In this document: positions 63,374 to 64,000 of the stretch, one piece after another
Layout of the letters: each line of letters opens with the position of its first letter
Numbering within the stretch: the first letter of the stretch is position 1
Source of the DNA: Vibrio crassostreae 9ZC13
Lineage (GTDB): Bacteria > Pseudomonadota > Gammaproteobacteria > Enterobacterales > Vibrionaceae
NCBI RefSeq assembly: GCF_000272045.2
Contig: NZ_AJYZ02000041.1
Location: 186,731-250,730 of the forward strand
Length of the DNA stretch: 64,000 bases
Reading direction: 5' to 3'
Notes under the pieces: model-generated
Database searches by the model: none
The model's input: the letters and a program-made list of their open reading frames with translations, nothing else
What the model was told of the DNA's origin: nothing
Translations under genes and position numbers: made by a program

Positions 63374-64000
63374 ATGTTGTATCAAGTATCAAGAAAACCT
63401 AAAAAACAGGGCGGATTGGTTGTCATATTTGTGACTATAGCGTTGCTTGTCTTCCTTGCTGTGTCAGCGTTAGCCGTGGATATCAACCATATGCTAGTGA
63501 ATAAAACGCGCTTACAGAATGCGGTTGACTCAGCGGCGTTAGCGGCAGCGACTATTTTGGATAACAGTAAAGATCAAACCGCGGTATCTGCAGAAGTTAC
63601 ATCAACATTGAATGCTATGGCGGGGGCTTCTGGTAATCATGAATTTGATTTCTCAACTGCAGTGGTTAGCGTTGAATTCTCTAACGACCCTCAAAGCTTT
63701 GCGGGGACCCCTACGTTTGGTGCTGATGATGATGTATATGTTCGAGTTAATGTCAGCTCATTAGATATGGATGAATTCTTTATTCAGATGTTTGGTTTAG
63801 CAAAAAGCGTATCGGCAACAGCGGTTGCAGGACCAAGCTCAGGACTGCAAGTTGTGAATAATATTGTACCCATTGGAGTGTGTACTGGTGACGGGACTTC
63901 AGATAACGATATTAACGAAGATGGTTATGATGATGCTACCGGTGAGGCAATTACCAATGTCTTTGGTTATGAGGTAGGTACAGTTCATGCTCTAAAAGTG
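63374..64000 (+). CDS. Second TadG-like protein (C-terminal part beyond window)
   Basis: 209 codons are visible from the ATG at 63374 (GGAGG upstream). The N-terminal membrane helix (GLVVIFVTIALLVFLAVSAL) is followed by AVDINHMLVNKTRLQNAVDS and AALAAATILDN, the TadG/Flp conserved region shared with the protein at 54352. After residue 90 it runs into a beta-rich region, with no vWA motif up to the window end. Since the gene is cut, the domain content of the rest is unknown. Confidence 0.88.
   Translation, partial: MLYQVSRKPKKQGGLVVIFVTIALLVFLAVSALAVDINHMLVNKTRLQNAVDSAALAAATILDNSKDQTAVSAEVTSTLNAMAGASGNHEFDFSTAVVSVEFSNDPQSFAGTPTFGADDDVYVRVNVSSLDMDEFFIQMFGLAKSVSATAVAGPSSGLQVVNNIVPIGVCTGDGTSDNDINEDGYDDATGEAITNVFGYEVGTVHALKV

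Overview
The window is a piece of a Vibrio chromosome, probably chromosome 1 of a Splendidus-clade-like species. The clade is a guess; the genus is well supported. Evidence is the order of housekeeping genes (M23 peptidase, tyrS, dacB, ompU, greA, yhbY, rlmE, ftsH, folP, glmM, secG, tRNA-Leu, tRNA-fMet, rimP-nusA-infB-rbfA-truB-rpsO-pnp-nlpI), an OmpU-type porin beside greA, a nucleoside transporter almost identical in type to the Vibrio cholerae CNT protein ahead of the deo genes, and a serB/plzC/radA/fusA2 block. Composition is moderate AT. The translation genes use the typical Vibrio codon bias.

Layout. 1-6,000: end of an M23 peptidase, tyrS, a short MgtE Mg2+ channel behind a roughly 280-nt leader, dacB and ompU. 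6,490-12,485: greA, yhbY, rlmE, ftsH, folP, glmM. 12,780-23,800: secG, two tRNAs and the large nusA-infB translation/RNA-decay operon ending in pnp and nlpI. 23,950-25,790: a MarR regulator with its MATE efflux pump and two matching operator palindromes. 25,870-31,275: the anaerobic ubiquinone genes ubiV-ubiU and, facing away, ubiT-yhbS, separated by a PAS-GGDEF-EAL c-di-GMP protein. 31,470-35,130: holD-rimI, prfC, a 51-residue protein and a TatD-type nuclease. 35,330-41,525: nucleoside salvage, nupC with a perfect CRP box, then deoC-deoA-deoB-deoD. 41,650-49,685: ytjB/serB divergent pair, the PilZ protein PlzC, radA and a second EF-G.

49,700-64,000 is the accessory part. It opens with a 9-bp tandem repeat and a possible insertion-sequence end, then a VF530 protein and two successive modules, each a LysR regulator divergent from a very small DUF1127-type protein. 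A tad (Flp) pilus locus follows in two blocks. The first holds tadE, tadF and a von Willebrand tadG. The second holds two pilin genes (one only 50 residues), the prepilin peptidase, an AAA+ ATPase with a winged-helix-like N-terminus, cpaB/rcpC, the secretin, a lipoprotein and another tadG that runs off the window. An acyl-CoA synthetase and an AraC regulator lie between the blocks on the other strand. The assembly ATPase (tadA) and inner-membrane platform (tadB/C) are not seen and are expected beyond 64,000.

The least ordinary signals are: the mgtE leader, with a 14-codon reading frame inside a 9-bp stem, controlling a MgtE that lacks CBS sensor domains; the duplicated LysR/DUF1127 modules; and the split tad locus with a second mini-pilin and an ATPase not part of the core tad set.
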